A stretch of DNA of 64,000 nucleotides, taken from Paraconiothyrium sp. Pb-2020 (taxonomy: Eukaryota > Ascomycota > Dothideomycetes > Pleosporales > Didymosphaeriaceae). The translations under genes were made by a program, and so were the position numbers. The notes under the pieces are model-generated. The model was not told the origin of the DNA, did not search any database, and saw nothing but the letters and a program-made list of their open reading frames with translations. Each line of letters opens with the position of its first letter. Within the stretch, counting starts at the first letter, position 1. Positions 34,091-45,938 of this stretch are shown here, one piece after another. The DNA is taken from positions 2,327,768 through 2,391,767 of the forward strand of contig JAJUBI010000007.1 in assembly GCA_022419385.1 (NCBI GenBank), read 5' to 3'.

Positions 34091-34980
34091 GGCTGCGCTC
34101 GTCGGCGCGCGAGTGGAAGTGGAGGTGGTGACTGCGGGCAGTAGCGTAGGATGCAGAGAAGGTAGATGTTCGCTATGGCAGAGCGGGCGCCTCAATCCGG
34201 GCGGGCATACCACGAGGCGCAAGCGGAGGTGCGGCGGGCGTGTCGGAGAGCAGGCGCTCGACGGCAGCAGACGTGAAGCTTCACGGCGGGAGCGGAACGG
34301 TTCTGGCTGGCGGGCCGTGGGCTGGGAGGACGATGGATCTTTAGGGGGCGCGGGGGTTCAGAGGAGCAGGGCCGGTTTGGGACGAGCACGGCGGCCCGCG
34401 GCAGTGGGAGTGTCGCAAAGGCAGAGGCTCCTGGACGGCGGCGGCACAGACCAGCACCAGGACCTGAAGAGCGTGGATCTGTGGCCGGGGGCGACGAGGG
34501 CGCGGGGGGAGGGGGCCGTGTCGAGGACCAAGAGCCGCTGTTGGGTACCGCCGTCGCATGTCCACGCACGCCTCTCATGGAACGGGCTGCCGTTGCGGTC
34601 CCGCCTCGAGGCTCCACCTGGGCCTTGTCCACGGAAGGCTGCTGGCGGTCCGCCTGGCACTGTCTGCCGACGCCCAGCAGCCCCTGCAGCGTGCACTCGT
34701 CGGCCGCTGAAACCTCGCCATTGCCCTCCAGCGGTGCCTGTCTCTGCGCGTCTCTCGGACAGGCAGCGCGCGGTCCCAGATGCTCGTGGCAAGCGGCCCC
34801 GAGACGGTTTCGCTCCAGCCTTCTGGAACACGAGGGCGGCCGGCGTCTCCAGCTGCTTACCATGTACGTCCTGCAGCGATCGGCCGCTTCTGTCTGCTGT
34901 GCCGCGCCGATCCTCGCAAACGCACGGGCACCCGCCGCCTGCTGCTTCGACCTCAGACTTCGCCCGCTCGACACCCAGCC
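34091..34980. promoter_or_regulatory. GC-rich divergent region between HSF gene and F-box gene
   Basis: 890 bp of high GC sequence between divergent starts. Overlapping open frames of 323 and 481 codons on the two strands are by-products of GC content. CT-rich runs near both starts fit 5' leaders. It probably holds both promoters. Confidence 0.45.
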
Positions 34981-36919
34981 ATGCAAGCGCCGGCCTTTGT
35001 CGATGCCTTTCTGCTGCAGACGCCCCACGCCCGCCGAGCCGCACTCGCTGCCCTCGCCGCCCACTTCTCGCCCGACGAGTGGCGCCAGCTCAAGGCATTG
35101 GCCGACGCAAAGACCCTGCAGTTCGACATCGTTGCGGGTCTGCCGCCCGAGCTCGTATTCCACATCTTCTCCTTTCTAGACATCTCGACGCCATTTCGCC
35201 TCCAAGCTGTAAGTCATGTACGCCAATGCACTCGCCAAACGTAGTCGGTGCGGCGCTGCATCTGGTACCTGACACTGCCATACCCAGGTCTCCCGGCGCT
35301 GGTGTAGTCTGCTACGGTGCACGGATATCTTGAAGCCCAAGTTGAAGACTTGGTACGATGGAACCATCGCTCTTGACCACGCCAGCTATGAGGACTGCCT
35401 CCGAACGGCCCAGAGCATCCACAGGTTCCGGACGGGAAATTTCATCCAAGTCGGCGCGTCAGCGACCTCTGTTGGACTGGTCCCAAGTCCCGGCAACCAT
35501 GTTTTGGTAGAAGACTTCCTCGTCGACAATCCTGAACCTCATCGGCAGGTGCGGGTGACGAACCTGCTCTCTGGCGAAGAAACGAGAGCTGCCACACCAG
35601 GTCGTGAGGAGATAGTCTTTGTTGCCGCTTCCATCCAACTCATTGCATGTTGGACAGGGACCCAAACTTGCCACGTCTTCGACTTCTCCGGGGCACTGAA
35701 GGCGAGATTCCGATTACCCCCGTTCATGAGTAGGTTCAAGGCGTGTCGGGAGCGCACCATCATCTGTGGTGGCATCTCACAACAACACATCGAATTGTAC
35801 CTCTGGGATCTAGACTCACAGAAAGGCAAGACGCTGCGTTTGGATCAGCCACCCTTCGAGTCTGCTATAGCTGAGTATGTGCCTCAAACACACGAACATC
35901 ACTCTGTAGACAGAGGCACATGATCACAGAGCATGCACAGTCTTCGCAGATGCGAATTGCACCGAGAACGTTACTGCATGACCCCTGAGCGGGCTATCTG
36001 CATCCGATCTGTCCATTACTAACGACCGCAGCGATCGATGCTTGGACGTCAAGATTCTTCTGAATCCGCGTGCACGAACTTTCACGCTCTTCTCGACTCG
36101 AACTTGCGAAGCCAGATGGTGTGGTCACCACGTCCAGGACATGTCGATACATCATTATGTCATAACGTTCGACGGTCAAGTTGTCCACACGAACAAATTC
36201 ATGATCCCACTGCCTGCTGGAGCGAGACATTTGGCAGGGGCTTCGATCACAAGCATTCATCCTGTCGATCGAAGTGGCGGCTTCGGCGTCAAAGTGTTCT
36301 GCCGTTATAATCACAATGGCTTCTACAGTAGCTTCCACTTCGATGAGAATCTCCAGATATTCAGTGAGCCAGAGCGTTTGGCATTATGCTCAGAAGACAT
36401 CAAATCCGCTTGGTGGAAAGATACTTTCTACCAAGTCGGTTTTGGTTGGGAAGGTGAAACCGAATCAAGAGTCCGGATCTACTTCAAGCACTTAGGTGTC
36501 AGGTACGTTCGGACCCCCGAACTTGCGATTGGTGATGTCGCCTGCAATAACATAGCCAAAACTTATCGACTAGTCGGTCATGCATCGCAGTGCTACGTCC
36601 TACCTACCATGTCTCCTAACTTATTTATCATTTCGTATCCAATAGGAATACATCTAACATCAGTAGTGGTCAGGACAGCCACCGAGCTCCGCCGTCTGTT
36701 GTTCTGGAGAGATACGGACTCGACTCGCTGGCCGGCGGAATGCACTTATGGCTTCTGCTCAATGATAAGTTCGCAGTGGTTGGGGCAATGGACAGAATAT
36801 ACGTGTTCTCCTTCGTGGCGAAGGCAAAAACGACGGACTCAGCAATCGAACATGTCGAGCGAGAAAACGAAGGGAAACTTCTACTCCGGAGGTGGATGCC
36901 AGAATATCTTGCTATCTGA
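34981..36919 (+). CDS. F-box protein
   Basis: My model has five exons: 34981-35208, 35288-35878, 35950-35969, 36032-36502, 36664-36919; 521 residues, all in phase. The F-box is at about residues 49-82 (IVAGLPPELVFHIFSFLDISTPFRLQAVSRRW) and is split by the first intron. F-box proteins recruit substrates to SCF ubiquitin ligases through Skp1. The remainder looks like a WD/beta-propeller-like fungal F-box C-terminal region (repeated short strands such as VFDFSGALKARF, HIELYLWDLD, RTFTLFST), without clear WD repeats. The 20-nt third exon is needed to keep frame and is the least certain part; its downstream intron ends with a perfect TACTAAC branch site. Intron 4 ends at CAGTAG, giving two in-frame acceptors three bases apart. 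The last exon is read as LLLNDKFAVVGAMDRIYVFS and ends at TGA 36917-36919. Confidence 0.7.
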
Positions 36920-37187
36920 TGCTTCGCTATTGAAGACTTCTCAGAATGGCAGTCAAGTCTTTTTCGAGCATGAGCACATGCCCCTTTCTGCATGTGTGAC
37001 ACGTGATGGGGTTTACACCTGGGCAGAATCCACCCCCGCGCTAACCTCTTCGGGCCACTGCGGGGAACGGCAGCCTCCGAAGCTTTTTCCCGTTGATTCA
37101 CCAAACCCGCCTTGTCAAGAATTTTTTCCGTAGAGCTTCCACAACCACTTCTACACCTCTTCGACCGCCCCTTGCCGCTCCGACATC

Positions 37188-38147
37188 ATGGTTCAGAAGA
37201 TCTACGTCACATACAACCAGGTACGTGCAGCTCTCTTGTCTCCGCTTCTGTAAACCTGAAACAGCAAGCGTATGGCGCATGTACCTGCGAGTACTGCTGC
37301 AGTACCTATACGCGAGTCTCTCAGTGAACGGATGACTTTCATGCCGCGCGGGCGCATTATAGGTACAGCCTATCTTATACTGAGGACGCGTCATCTGCAG
37401 CTTTGCGGCACCTCGTTGTTCTATTTCCACTTCAGACTTCTTCCCATTTATCCGGTTCCTGGTCGCCTTACTGTTCGCCCATTATCTGAAGTGTATTCTA
37501 ACGGTGTCCTTGCTATTAGGTGCACAAGCTGTGCCAGAGTTCGGCCCAGCGCATCCTAGATGATTTCAAGCCGCAGCTCATGGTCGCCATAGGCGGTGGA
37601 GGCTACGTCCCCGCGCGCATTCTGCGGTACGCCCATCTCTTCAATTCCCCCAAAACCTTTCTAATCCTAGGACAGATCCTTCCTGAAAAAGCCCGGCTCC
37701 CCAAATATCCCCATCCAAGCTATCGGCCTCTCCCTCTACGAAACTCTCGGCACCGACCCTGTCGAGCAGCCCGGCACGAAAGTGACCCGCACACAATGGC
37801 TGGATCTTTCCTCGCTCGAGATGGCCAACCTGATTGGCAAGAATATCCTCATTGTCGACGAGGTTGACGATACCCGGACGACTCTGGAGTACGCCGTCAA
37901 GGAGCTTGAGAAGGACGTCATCGAGGCGCAGAAGAAGCTCGGTCGTGAGAGCGAGAAGACGAATTTCAGCATTTTCGTGCTGCACAACAAGGATAAGACG
38001 AAGAAGGGTGTGCTGCCTGAGGATGTTGTGCAGGGACGGTATCATGCGGCTGTGACGGTTAGGGATGAATGGATTTGTTATCCGTGGGAGGCGATGGACA
38101 TTGATGAGCATGATCGCTTATCGAAGGCGCAGGAGTCGAAGGCGTAG
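37188..38147 (+). CDS. Hypoxanthine/xanthine-guanine phosphoribosyltransferase
   Basis: Exons 37188-37220, 37520-37626 and 37676-38147 give 203 residues. The protein starts MVQKIYVTYNQVHKLC, continues LMVAIGGGGYVPARILR (PPi-loop region) and has the PRPP-binding signature ILIVDEVDDTRTT near residue 103; DEWICYPWEAMD near the C terminus is typical of the fungal purine PRTases Hpt1/Xpt1. It makes IMP, GMP or XMP from free bases and PRPP in purine salvage. Whether hypoxanthine/guanine or xanthine is preferred cannot be told. The first intron is 299 nt, about five times longer than most in this window. It is convergent with the inositol monophosphatase gene. Confidence 0.9.
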
Positions 38148-38337
38148 GTGGGTTGGAAAAAGTCTTTGAGTTTGAATTTGGGTATTGATCATGGATCGAG
38201 CATATGGCAATTGGGTGGATTTACGGAGTTCAAGAGTGATGACTGCATATAGTTGCCGGTGGGCGCACATTTAGCACTCATGATAGACATGAATAAACTA
38301 CGCCTCGCGCGTCAATCACACTTCACCTAATCGCAAC

Positions 38338-39681
38338 CTAAACACCAACTTCAAACCGTCCCTCGACCAACGACCAGAACTCCTCGACCAACGCCTTCTG
38401 CCCCTCGCCGCCTCTTACTGCCAAATACCTTCTCCCATCCACCCTCGGCTCCCAATTTCCAGGGTTAGCATCAACCTAAGTCGGATCAGGATAACGGACA
38501 TACTCTGCACTAGGGATCCGAACTTACCATAATCCCCCCCGCCTCGCTGAGAACCACCCAGCCCGCACACACGTCCCACGCCCAACACCCAGCCTCCCAA
38601 TATACATCGATATCCCCCGCCGCCACCGCACACAGGTTCAACGCCGCGCTGCCCAAGCTTCTCAACCCATGAACCTATGCGTTAGAATACAACGTTAGCT
38701 GAGCCATGATCACTTCGATCCGAGGAGCTACCTACCATACCTCCGCCCCTCTCCTTCGCCTCAGCTAGCTTCGCGAAAGTCTTGGATTTAACGGCGAAGT
38801 CGTTGCCGGAGCGGTCGGAACCCCATTCTACGGCTACGAGGCAGGTGTTCAATGTTTCGAGGGGGGTGGCGGGGTAGAGAGGGAGTCTTTGCTTTTGATT
38901 CTGTGGGGCGAGGAGGAATTGGGTTAGGTAGGAGCCGTGGCCTTTGATGCCGGAGTAGACTGCGAGCGTGATTAAGATGAGTCATGTCGGTTGGGTAGTT
39001 CGGTCTGGGTTGTTTTGGGATGGTCACGTCCGGATGTGTAATTAAAGGTCGATGTAAGGCGAAGGTAAGAGAGGGAGAACATACGGGTTTGCGTGAAGGG
39101 GTTGTAGATTATGCCGATTGTGGGGATTTGGTTGATTGCGAGGCCGAGAGAGATGGCGACGTAGGGGTGGCGATGAACGAAATTTGTTGTGCCGTCTATG
39201 GGGTCAAGAATGACTATGCCATTTCACCGTCAGCTTTTTGTTTGAAGGTGCCCGGCGAGGCCCCGGAGGGCGCGCGACTGGGCGATGCGAGTGTATCGGT
39301 AATCTTGTATCGATGGAACGTACAAGTGGGCGCGTCAGTGAGCTTGTCGCCGGGCTTGTAGGTCTCTTCACCCATGAAGGAGAAGTTGGGGTATGTCTCA
39401 TGGAGGGAAGTGGAGATTATCTTTTCGACAGCTTGGTCGGTTTCGGTGACTAGATCGACGGCTAGAAGCATGTTTAGTTTGGTTCTTGTAAGCCTTCATC
39501 AGGTTGTATAGTGTCGGGATGGTGAAGCCTTTTGCATGGAAACTGTTTGTCCATAGAACTTACAATTCTTTTTGGAGCCCGCAGCTCCCGTCGATGGCGT
39601 AGCGGACGTGATGCGCTCTCCCACCTTCCGCGCGATTTCGATCATGAAGTCATGGACTCCTTGGAGGTCGATGTTGGACAT
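38338..39681 (-). CDS. Inositol monophosphatase
   Basis: Six exons: 39681-39564, 39461-39324, 39213-39085, 38959-38736, 38674-38528, 38475-38338; 297 residues, each junction in phase. The start [17 protein letters not shown] is the first ATG in the frame. The enzyme signatures are all present: [16 protein letters not shown] (metal-binding Glu), [20 protein letters not shown] (motif A with the DPxDGTxN metal site) and [22 protein letters not shown] (motif B). It hydrolyses inositol monophosphate to free inositol with Mg2+ and is lithium-sensitive in the family; fungal relatives also include QutG. Two introns are 102 and 110-126 nt, longer than average here. Confidence 0.92.
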
Positions 39682-39943
39682 GATGTCTACGGTTTTGGAG
39701 GAAGAACTCAAGGGCTGATTCTAAGAAGTAGTGAATGAAACTTGCCTAGTAGGCTGGCAGCAAGAGGCTGTAGGAATTGCGTAGGAAATACCCCACGGCG
39801 GGGCACTGCTATCGATAACAGCTGCAGGTACGCGCCCAATCAGCCTTCCTTCCCTGACTCGTGCAATGCTTACGCCTCACCTCGGCTGCAGCGTCCTCAG
39901 CCAGTACTTCGTGACGCATCGACTCGAACGCTCCTCTCAAACC
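39682..39943. promoter_or_regulatory. Shared IMPase/thioesterase divergent promoter
   Basis: 262 bp between the divergent ATGs (39681 minus; 39944 plus). An upstream in-frame ATG at 39866 for the thioesterase would shorten it to 184 bp. No clear TATA box. Confidence 0.4.
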
Positions 39944-40805
39944 ATGGACAGCGACGGGAAATCGGGCTCCAACACCATCAATCGACTCTCCACCATCCCC
40001 TGGTGCCGCGCTCTCCTCGAGTCGCCTGATTGGACGCGAACCCGGACTTCGTCACGCGTTGCGAAGGCGTCCACCGAGGATGCATACTTTGCTGAGACGC
40101 TGGGGACACAGCGCACTATTCGCTCGTGCACGGCCCTGAGGCCGACGGAGGAGAGTAAGCGCAGTGGAGAGGGGCTGTACTTCGAAGAGCTCAAAGTTGT
40201 CTATGAGATAGGGGAGGGAACGAGCGGGTGGCCTAGTAAGTGCTTAGGATCCGAAACGTACCAAAGAATGGATGGATCTTCGGCCTGTCCATCTTCTGGT
40301 TTATGAAAGTTTGGGTTCATCGAAACGTCTGATACTAAATCTTCGGTCTACTGGATGTTTGTTGTATTGGAATTACGGGCTAGATGCATTTGGCTGACTT
40401 GATCTCTGAACGCTAGGGATCGCGCACGGAGGGTTTGTGGTGACTCTCTTGGATGAGTCTATGGGGATGCTGCTGCAGCTCAACACCGCCGTCAGGATCA
40501 AGAAAGGTATCCGACCGGATGAGGGCATGAATGTATTCACCGCATGTAAGTCGCTGCGCCCGCCATACGCGCGGGACGCGATGGATTCCAAAACTTCCCC
40601 AGCGCCGGGGATATGCTGATCCAAGACAGACCTGAACACGACTTATCGAAAGCCTGTCCCTGCCCCGGCGACAGTTCTGTGCAATGTCAGGCTGCTTCGA
40701 CGTGAGAGAAATAAGATATATCTGCGTGCTACGGTCGAAGACGGCCATGGAGGTGTCTTCACGATTGGCGATGCTATGTTCGTAGAAGTGAAAAGTAAGC
40801 TATGA
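39944..40805 (+). CDS. Hotdog-fold thioesterase (PaaI/4HBT-like)
   Basis: Exons 39944-40235, 40417-40545 and 40630-40805 give 198 residues. The second exon carries the family core: IAHGGFVVTLLDESMGMLLQLN, with the HGG loop and the catalytic-type Asp/Glu on the hot-dog helix, followed by NTTYRKPVPAPATVLCNVRLLRRERNKIYLRATVED. PaaI-like proteins hydrolyse acyl-CoA thioesters; the substrate is unknown. An in-frame ATG at 39866 would add 26 residues with no acidic residue until near the end (MLTPHLGCSVLSQYFVTHRL), which could be a mitochondrial presequence; I kept the inner start as the conservative choice. The first intron is 181 nt. Confidence 0.85.
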
Positions 40806-42789
40806 AGAATAGTACTGAAGACTAGCACAACGACTCTGTGATGGGACCATGTAATGTCCTGTGAGCCTTGCTGCAACAGGCAGGTATGCATAAAAAACGT
40901 CACATGTGAGCCTCACTGACCGCCACAGGGTAGGCAGTTCTTCCGCTTCTTCTACTGCCCAGGGTTTTGCGGAAAGTGCTGTTTCGTCGAAGCAACGTTT
41001 GTAGGCCGCTCCAGTAGCACCATGCGGCAACCGAAGGTCGCGTGAAAGGGCTACTATCCAAAAGAGCAATTTTACGACCGAGCCTGGCGTTGGTCTGCTG
41101 TAGTCAAGTGTAACATCATGTGGGACGTACATTGCCGCCCATCCCTTCGGCCTTTCCGCCCCATCGTCCCGCATACCTTCGGTCGGTCGGCGCAGGCGCC
41201 TGACGGAGCATGCACTCGAAGCGGAATTCAGTCACATGGTTTCGGACGGGGTGGTCTTGCAAGATGGCGGCGTCTCGAGCAGTGACTGTGGAGCCAAGCT
41301 GTCGTTTCGCCGTACTGGTCTCCACTGTCTTAGCAGCTAGAGCGTACGTGCGCCGGGATATTTGCACATAGCCAACATTTTCCAGGCCCACGTCCTGGTG
41401 CGTCGACCTCCGCGGACAGACTCCCCGGTTCTCGGTGGTTGCTCATATAGAAGGCGAATCCTATTGGCCGACGACCATAAAAAGAAGGTGATATCACGAC
41501 CTGTCACTGGCTGCGGCCGGCAACACTGCAATTTCCCCACGTTTCGCAGTCTGTCAGCCAATGCTAAGTTCTTCTGCACAGTACATAGTCAGGAGCTTTT
41601 GAGACGCGCGCCCCGGATTATGATGTGCGACAAGCATTTGCATCCTCCATTCATGATCGACGAAGCACTGCAACATCGCAAAGCGCCCAAGTGCACGTCT
41701 CCACGGGAGTTCGATCCTTCTCGGCACTTGATTAACGTTCGAAGGGCTAGGTACCTGCGCGTCTGCGACAGGATCGCGCCCCTCGAGAGGAAGCGGGTTG
41801 ACAAGGCAGAATCAAGTCTCTGGAATGAAACTGCCACGACCGATTACGGCAACTCCCAAGACGGACAAGATCCCCTTGCATCGCGATGGCCAGCCCGGTG
41901 GAACACTCACAAGACCTGCGCGAGGTTGCGACGACGCTGCAGAGAAGCCGTACTGCAGCCCGGATGTAACTTTTGAGCAGTCCTGAGCACGCGCGCAGAC
42001 GGACTCGAGTGCACCGGGTCATAGGGCCGCAGCAGAGATGCTGTGTGACAGTCTTACACTTGACGGACGTACCCCGCAAATTCTGTGCGCCACGAGGCTT
42101 GTGCGCCCCAGAGTGAATTGCGCCAGGGACCACAAGCAAAGGCCACCGTGTTTCCAGGACATGGGCGACTGGGCGATTCGTCTGAAGAATAGTGCCCTTC
42201 ACATGCGCCTAGTACAACGCCGCGCAGCGGTTGGACGAGCTTGCTCAAACGTCGAGCCGGCCCGGTGACTTCCCCCAAGCTGGCTAAATGAGGCTAGGTG
42301 CAGCCGTCTTCTCAACTATGTTCAGTCGTCCGACACGCTCATTTCGGACAACAACGTCTCCTTCTCCATTGCGCGGCTTCTACGTCCCCTGCATTGGACT
42401 TCACGTAGATACCCTGTCTAATTAGCATGCATGCCCATTTCACCCAGGCTCCTAGCCGCGCCTGTAGCTGCTTTGGCTGGGCACACGTTGACTATGGATT
42501 CACGGTTCATATGACCGCTGTTATGATTGACCCAGTGGACAACATGGCTAGTCACAGGTTGTTTCTGACTTCTCCTTGAGGCATGACCGCGGCCTGTCTA
42601 GTCTGCCATTCGTCGCTGCTGTTTGCCCCCCGTCACTGCCCAAGATCTCAACTGCTCCCACGGGTCATATAAGTGTCACTGCGGCACCTTCTCCTTTCCC
42701 TTCACACGCTCCTTTCCACTCCCTTTTGTAAACTCAGATTTTGCATACTTGCGGCAGCTTAGCGAACATTGTCAACTGTATCTGTCATC
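40806..42789. other. 2-kb intergenic region upstream of the glucanase
   Basis: No gene is supported: a 204-codon plus frame (41362-41976) overlaps a 151-codon minus frame (41747-42202), both Arg/Cys-rich and without domains. The 3' 150 bp hold a TATAAG element and a CT-rich leader of the GH55 gene. Confidence 0.5.
42668..42673 (+). promoter_or_regulatory. TATA-like element of the GH55 gene
   Basis: TATAAG about 120 bp upstream of the ATG at 42790, followed by CACCTTCTCCTTTCCCTTCAC, a pyrimidine-rich tract typical of fungal transcription-start regions. Assigned by position only. Confidence 0.4.
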
Positions 42790-45359
42790 ATGCGTATACT
42801 TTCCTTCCTTTCCTGCCTACTGGCAGCAGGAGGTCCTGCGGCCGCCCTCGCCCTACGTATGTGCTCCCTCCGGCTTTGTTTATAGCAAATCCAGACTGAT
42901 ATAGCCTTATTATAGCTTCCCCAATCGGTCACGACGCCTCAAGCGCCGCCGAGGCTCACCTCGGAGAACGTCAGGCAAGCTCATACTGGCTAGAGACTAT
43001 CCAGAAGCAGGGCCGTGCAGCCTTCAATGCGAACCCGGCTGCCTACAAAGTCTTCCGGAATGTTAAGGATTATGGGGCAAAGGGTAAGACTCGAAAATGA
43101 ATGGGTCATGTGCGTGGCTAATTGTACACAGGTGATGGTGTTACTGACGATTCGGCTGCTATCAATGCCGCCATCGCAGACGGCAACCGTTGCGCTCCGT
43201 GGGTATGCGAGTCCTCAACGGACACTCCTGCTATCGTCTACTTTCCCAGCGGTACGTACGTAATCGCAAAGCCGATTATCATGTACTACATGACACAACT
43301 TCATGGAAATCCCAACAGCCGGCCAGTGCTCAAGGCCTCACCGAGTTTGCAAGCTTTGGCGTTGATCGATGCTAGTCCCTATCAGGATGGCACGGGAAAG
43401 CCAGGGTGGACATCGACCAATGTGTTCGCTCGCCAAATTCGAAATTTTGTCGTCGACTTGACCCCGATTCCTGCCACCAGCGGCGCTCAGGGTATCCATT
43501 GGCCAGCATCTCAGGCAACCAGCATCCAGAATGTTAAGATTCAGATGAACATTGCATCGAACTCGGTGCATGCTGGTATCTTCATTGAGAATGGTAGGCT
43601 ACCTCTCAGATCACTTGTGACTACACATACTAAACAGGATAGGTTCCGGAGGACATCTCACAGACATCGAAACCGTGGGTGGTTTATACGGACTGAATGT
43701 CGGCAACCAACAATTTACCATGAAGAATATCAAGATTTCGAATGCCGTTATCGGTATCAGCCAGATTTGGAACTGGGGCTGGCTGTGGAAAGGTCTTACA
43801 ATCAGCGACTGCAGCACCGCCGCGTTTTCCATGAAGGGCCTGAAGGACAATAGCCCTGATCAAAACGTAGCATCGGTGATCATCATTGACAGTACCATCA
43901 CCAACTGTCCGGTCTTCGTCGACTCGGTCAGTGCTCTCCCACCCGTATGCAGTTCTTGACTGACACAACGTAGGCTTGGACTAGGACTTCTACTGCGTCT
44001 GGCGCCGGACAACTCATCTTGGAGAACATCGCTCTGAACAACGTTCCTGTCGCTGTCAAGGGTCCAAGCGGAACTGTCCTTGCAGGCGGTACCACCACTA
44101 TTACAGGTTGGGGCCAAGGTAACCAGTACACCCCTGATGGCCCGACCAAGTTCCAAGGTGCGATCACTCCAAAGCGCCCCACCGGCCTTCTGGATGGCAC
44201 GAACTTCTACGCCAAGTCCAAGCCTCAATACGAAACAGTCGCGGTCGGAAACTTTGTGAGCGCACGCACTTCTGGAGCTAAGGGTGACGGAAGTACGGAT
44301 GATACTACTGCGCTCCAGAACGCAATTAACTCTGTTGCTTCTTCAGGCAAGATTCTGTTCCTTGATCACGGTCATTACAAGATCACGAAGACCCTTTACA
44401 TCCCTGCCGGTACGAAGATCGTGGGTGAGACCTACCCTATTATCTTGGCTAGTGGTAGCACCTGGAGCAGCAAGACCAACGCTGTGCCGGTCGTCCAGAT
44501 TGGCAAGGCTGGTGAAAGCGGCAGCGTTGAACTATCTGATTTCCTGATCGGTACTCAGGGACCTACTCCTGGCGCCAAGCTGATCGAGTACAACATGGCA
44601 ACGACCAAAGGTTCTGGCCTCTGGGACGTTCACACCCGTATCGGTGGCGCGAAAGGGACTCAACTTCAGGTCGCCCAATGCCCTGTTGGGAGTGTTAACG
44701 ATGCTTGCATGGCTGCCCATACTAATGTCCACATCACGAAGAGTGCGAGCAACGTTTACATGGAGAACAATTGGTTCTGGACAGCTGACCACGACCTTGA
44801 TGACTCTGCTTCTACTCAGATTTCCATATTTGTGGGCCGAGGTCTTCTCGTAGAAGGCTCCAATATCTGGCTCTATGGCAATGGAGTGGAGCATCAATCC
44901 CTGTACCAGTACCAATTTGCCAACGCCAAGAACGTCTTCGCCGGCTTCATCCAGAGTGAGACACCGTACTACATGCCGACACCAGATGCGAAAGGCCAGC
45001 CGTACCCTGTTGACAGCACACTCAATGACCCCAACTACAACACGATTTGTCCTGCCGACCAACGTTGCGACGCTCTTGGTCTCCGCGTCCTGAACTCATC
45101 GAACGTTCTACTTTACGGAGCGGGCTTCTATTCCTTCTTCGTTTCCAACAACAATGCGTGCAGCAAGGACACTAACTCGGTCCGCGACTGCCAGAATCGC
45201 ATTGTTAGCATCGAGGGCTCATCTACCGTTCTGGCGTACTCTCTGAACGAGGTGGGCGCGCTCCAGATGGTCACCATCGATGGTGTCGACAAGGCGGCCT
45301 GGACGCCCAATCTTTCTGGCTATGCTAATACCATTGGCTATTTTTCATATAAGATCTAG
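42790..45359 (+). CDS. Secreted exo-beta-1,3-glucanase, glycoside hydrolase family 55
   Basis: Five exons: 42790-42856, 42916-43083, 43132-43593, 43643-43926, 43974-45359; 788 residues, all phases agree. A signal peptide of about 20 residues (MRILSFLSCLLAAGGPAAALA) means secretion. Two pectate-lyase-like beta-helix halves are visible, each opening with the same motif: VKDYGAKGDGVTDDSAAINAAI near residue 60 and ARTSGAKGDGSTDDTTALQNAI near residue 430. GIHWPASQATSIQNV, ENNWFWTADHDLDD and NIWLYGNGVEHQSLYQYQF are typical of GH55. The enzyme cuts glucose from the non-reducing end of beta-1,3-glucans (laminarin, fungal or plant callose); in fungi it serves nutrition and wall turnover. The fourth acceptor is GATAG, chosen because it restores GSGGHLTDIET. 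Confidence 0.95.
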
Positions 45360-45938
45360 GGATGATCTATGTTGCCGGCTCATTACTAAGGCTAGACGAG
45401 TATTTTCCGCTGTACATATTTGCGGCTCCAGAACCTTGGCACAGGTCGTTGTATATAGCCCGTATTCCTCGCTTTATATGTCGGAAAATTTATAGGCTCA
45501 AATGAAATTGCATCAAGTGACGTATAGCATATGTCTTAAGTATATCAGTTCGATTAGTATCTGCAATAGTACTAAATACTATGTGATACACTGTATGCAT
45601 GGCCTTCACATATATCTTGGTCGTTCAAACTTGTGTCTTCAAAGTAAGGCACTCGTAGTGAGACCCAGCTCGCAGACCGCTCAATCAACCCCTGCTTCTC
45701 CTTCAGCGCTCTTAGCGACACTAGATCCACTATCCCGTTTCCATCCATCACAACAACAACGCCACCAGTATCTGCCTCTAGCTCCACTACCTATTCCACG
45801 CACTTCAGTACGCTCCGCCACCACACGGACGCTACCAAGCCCACAAAAATCTCTCTTCATCGCGAATACTCTCCAGCAATATCTTAGATTCCGGCCAATA
45901 CTCAGGCTTCTGCGCGTAGGCGCGGAAGTTCAGGTCAG
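45360..45938. other. Convergent AT-rich intergenic region
   Basis: The sequence is AT-rich from 45480 to 45640. On the minus strand just downstream of the next gene, a short frame near 45840-45950 reads like coding sequence (TDLNFRAYAQKPEYWPES) and may be a 3' exon or remnant of that gene; I could not join it with a consensus splice. Confidence 0.4.

Noticed and set aside
33888..35333. 481-codon plus frame and overlapping 323-codon minus frame (34192-35163)
   Set aside because: High GC makes both strands open by chance; composition is Arg/Pro/Ala/Ser noise and they overlap the well-supported HSF and F-box exons.
41362..42202. Overlapping 204- and 151-codon frames on opposite strands
   Set aside because: Arg/Cys-rich, no domain and mutually overlapping.
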